Source: Nitrospirota bacterium (GTDB lineage Bacteria; Nitrospirota; Thermodesulfovibrionia; Thermodesulfovibrionales; JdFR-85). From it: 43,779 nucleotides of DNA. The stretch lies in contig DROX01000046.1 of the NCBI GenBank assembly GCA_011321725.1, forward strand, positions 1-43,779, read 5' to 3'. A program made the position numbers and the translations under genes. Position 1 is the stretch's first letter; every line of letters begins with the position of its first letter. Under the pieces are notes generated by a model. It did not search any database and had not been told where the DNA came from. It worked only from the letters and a program-made list of their open reading frames with translations. Below are positions 42,136 through 43,779 of this stretch, piece after piece.

Positions 42136-42197
42136 GCCCATTCACCCATTTACCCATCCACTCATAAACTCATCCACCCATCCACCCATTAACTCAT
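42136..42197. repeat. Second run of the 8-bp CCCAT repeat
   Basis: About seven imperfect units of the same TACCCATT/CACTCAT octamer seen at 6476-6606 occur here, 70 bp before the second MITE copy. No coding potential is apparent. Confidence 0.65.
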
Positions 42198-42267
42198 AAC
42201 CATAACAATCCTTTACTGCGGAGGCTATCACCACCGTAGAGATAAATGTTACCTCTTTATATCTCAA

Positions 42268-42473
42268 CACTCTGTCCGGCAAACATTGAAAATAATAGTA
42301 ATGGCAAGGGGCACTGATTTTTCGTCTCATTCTCGGCAGACCTCCTGTCTGCCTCCGAGGTAATTTTGCGCGGCTGCCCTCACGGCAGCCACTATGGCAA
42401 AATTAAATCCGCTCAAAATCAATACCCCTTGCCCTATATATTGTGTCTGGTGAATTTTTACCGGATACTATTG
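42268..42473. mobile_element. 206-bp MITE, copy 2
   Basis: It is identical in length to copy 1 and nearly identical through the core, with the same terminal repeats (left CACTCTGTCCGGCAAA, right complement CAATAGTATCCGGTAAA). The flanking direct repeats are ATATCTCAA at 42259-42267 and ATATCTCAG at 42474-42482, matching in 8 of 9 positions. It lies in a gene-free region. Transposition requires a transposase supplied from elsewhere, since none is in the window. Confidence 0.83.
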
Positions 42474-42606
42474 ATATCTCAGGCTGAAAAGGGATTAAAA
42501 CGACTCAAAGGGGAAAATGTGGAAATAAAAGAGAAGGTTACCCGAGAAGAGGACTTGAAGCAATCTTTGATATGGGGAGGCATATTATTAAAAAAACAGG
42601 GAAATC

Positions 42607-42639
42607 TCAGGGGGTCAGGGCTTTGCCCTGACCCCCTGA
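42607..42639. terminator. Long hairpin, probably a bidirectional terminator
   Basis: A 15-bp perfect stem (TCAGGGGGTCAGGGC and its complement) encloses a TTT loop and is followed on the plus strand by TTTTCTT. It lies 30 bases beyond the stop of the minus-strand gene at 42670 and probably ends that transcript too. Confidence 0.7.
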
Positions 42640-42669
42640 TTTTCTTAAGTGTCGCCTGATATGTAAATC

Positions 42670-43458
42670 TTAACCTCTAACCTTCTGTAAAAGCTCAAGT
42701 AACCTCTTATCACCTTCTAAGTCACCTAGGCAGGTGGCGATTATACCATCCACGACACCTTCCAGTTTTTCAGCAAATTCCACGGCATTTTCCATGATTG
42801 CGGTGGAGGTCCAGCCGATTCTTTCAAGGATCTTCTTATTCTTTGGTGTCTCCACCACAAAATAGGGAAAGATGGACTTTCCTAAATCCTTACATGCAGA
42901 GGCAACCTCTTTTAATTTTGGCAGAGACTGTTCATCTAACCTCAGGAAAAAGCAGAAATCCCAGGGTTCCTTAATGCGGGCAATAGCATCTTCAGCAGGT
43001 CTGCGGGCAGTTACAAGGCAGCCCAGTTTCAGGTCATTCACCTTTGCAACCTCTCTCAGGAAGTCCCTTACATTTTCAGCAGGTCCTGTGGAACGACGAT
43101 AGTTTTCAAACTGCTCCTCGTCTGTAAGGAGTTCGCAACTTCCGTCTCTGTTGGTCTTAATGGCATGGCCATATCTTGGTGCATCTCCTGGATCAGGGAT
43201 CATACCGTCTATCCCCACTGCCTCGCAGGCCTTTGCTGCAGCGGCAACTTCAACCGGGCCTTTATAGTTTGTAATAAGCATTGGGTAGGATAACTTTTCT
43301 GGATACTTTGTCTTAAGTGTACAGGCCACTGCTGCGGCAGATGGTGCAGGTATCCCGCTGGCACTGTCCGTGATATTCCAGCCATCCAGCATGTCTTTGA
43401 TCTCCTCTGCTAAATCAAGAAAATTCTTTTTCGGGATAAACTCATACAATACCTTCAT
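42670..43458 (-). CDS. Methylenetetrahydrofolate reductase-like TIM-barrel protein
   Basis: This 262-residue protein looks like a compact member of the MTHFR/TIM-barrel group: ITDSASGIPAPSAAAVACTLK near residue 30, YPMLITNYKGPVEVAAAAKACEAVGIDGMI near 58-90 and LGCLVTARRP near 145. Enzymes of this type use methylene-tetrahydrofolate or a related pterin. The assignment rests on pattern recognition and is moderate. The ATG with GGAGA seven bases upstream is used instead of a TTG two codons earlier. A hairpin terminator follows the gene. Its possible link to the corrinoid genes at 7.8 kb is speculation. Confidence 0.5.
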   Translation of the reverse strand: MKVLYEFIPKKNFLDLAEEIKDMLDGWNITDSASGIPAPSAAAVACTLKTKYPEKLSYPMLITNYKGPVEVAAAAKACEAVGIDGMIPDPGDAPRYGHAIKTNRDGSCELLTDEEQFENYRRSTGPAENVRDFLREVAKVNDLKLGCLVTARRPAEDAIARIKEPWDFCFFLRLDEQSLPKLKEVASACKDLGKSIFPYFVVETPKNKKILERIGWTSTAIMENAVEFAEKLEGVVDGIIATCLGDLEGDKRLLELLQKVRG

Positions 43459-43630
43459 AAACAATTCTCCTTTTTTGATGTAGTTTTTAAAAGTAACTAT
43501 CTCTGAGCAATCAATAAAGAAAATGAACTCTGTAATAAAATTTAATTTGAAAAATATTCTATCACCAAGTTTTTAAATTTGTCAAACAAAAATAAAAAAC
43601 TGTTCCTTTTACTCCATTTTTTAACAATAC

Positions 43631-43779
43631 TCACGGTTTCTCCGTTGTCCTGAACTGATGAAAGGCATCGGCTGGTTGAGTCTTCTGAAGTTTCCCTGAG
43701 GAACTGCCGCCGAATTTAAAACTGAATAATCCCTCCTCTACTCCAAGCTCCTCACGGCAGGCTGTAATGCACTCTCCGC
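43631..43779 (-). CDS. C-terminal end of a gene running off the window
   Basis: On the minus strand a frame open from the window edge ends at TGA (43631-43633) and encodes 49 residues, including GECITACREELGVEEG and a polar tail rich in Gly, Ser and Gln. Only the C-terminus is visible, so the product cannot be named. The rest of the gene lies upstream on the minus strand, beyond 43779. Between it and the MTHFR-like gene is an AT-rich stretch that probably holds that gene's promoter. Confidence 0.45.
   Translation of the reverse strand, partial: GECITACREELGVEEGLFSFKFGGSSSGKLQKTQPADAFHQFRTTEKP

Noticed and set aside
42366-42659. 97-codon frame at the right end
   Set aside because: It begins inside the MITE and ends behind a terminator hairpin; composition is not protein-like.
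1-43779. CRISPR arrays, tRNA and rRNA genes
   Set aside because: None seen by eye; the only regular repeats are the octamers and REP-like elements, which lack CRISPR-type spacing.

Overview
The window is a bacterial chromosome segment whose core, from about 13.4 to 36.8 kb, is a very large nitrous-oxide-reduction (nos) supercluster. The organism is probably an anaerobic or facultative Gram-negative bacterium. The corrinoid methyltransferase-like genes, siroheme reductases, menaquinol-type cytochrome b, c-heme sensors and general style fit Nitrospirota (Thermodesulfovibrionia-like) or a deltaproteobacterial relative. That placement is inference; no rRNA or tRNA gene was seen.

Region 1 (0-6 kb) is housekeeping and accessory: an RNA 3'-phosphate cyclase, an SGNH hydrolase, an MNT/HEPN toxin-antitoxin pair whose HEPN gene is cut by a 206-bp MITE, a LapA-like membrane protein, and a TrkA-like plus CPA2 antiporter pair on the minus strand. 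Region 2 (6-13.2 kb) is a signalling block: a membrane sensor with a periplasmic CxxCH heme motif, a corrinoid protein with a UroD/MtaA-like partner, a soluble GAF histidine kinase, an NtrC-type regulator and a Crp/Fnr regulator. Region 3 (13.4-19.6 kb) encodes a quinol-oxidising module: a GltD-like flavin/Fe-S protein, Rieske protein, b6-type cytochrome b, a hexaheme cytochrome c and a diheme cytochrome c.

Region 4 (20-28.8 kb) is nos proper: diheme NosC-like cytochrome, NosZ, a NosR flavin domain alone, another diheme cytochrome, the NosR polyferredoxin half fused to NosD, then NosF and NosY. Region 5 (28.8-36.8 kb) looks like copper and thiol maturation. It holds a cupredoxin-like/DUF1573 gene read through two in-frame UGA codons (candidate selenoprotein), a transglutaminase-like protein, a thioredoxin, a cupredoxin-like protein, two NosL lipoproteins, an FtsX/LolD-type ABC transporter and a polytopic protein. 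Region 6 (37-43.8 kb) has a second c-heme sensor kinase, two tandem siroheme reductase-like proteins, a c-heme/CopD/cyt b5 protein, a repeat-rich intergenic stretch with the second MITE copy, and an MTHFR-like protein.

The working model is that menaquinol electrons pass through Rieske/cytochrome b and the c-type cytochromes to periplasmic NosZ. NosR/NosD/NosFY/NosL and the region 5 proteins would supply electrons, sulfur and copper. A motif of the form GTRAC-N4-GTYAC-TGAA lies in front of four transcription units (first sensor, bc operon, nos operon, second sensor kinase). It has a -10 box at a fixed distance in three of them, which points to one Crp/Fnr-type regulon. The strongest novel signals are the double-UGA DUF1573 protein with two matching downstream stem-loops, the split NosR with NosR-NosD fusion, a His-to-Asn change at a Cu-A ligand of NosZ, and the MITE that removes the HEPN active site.
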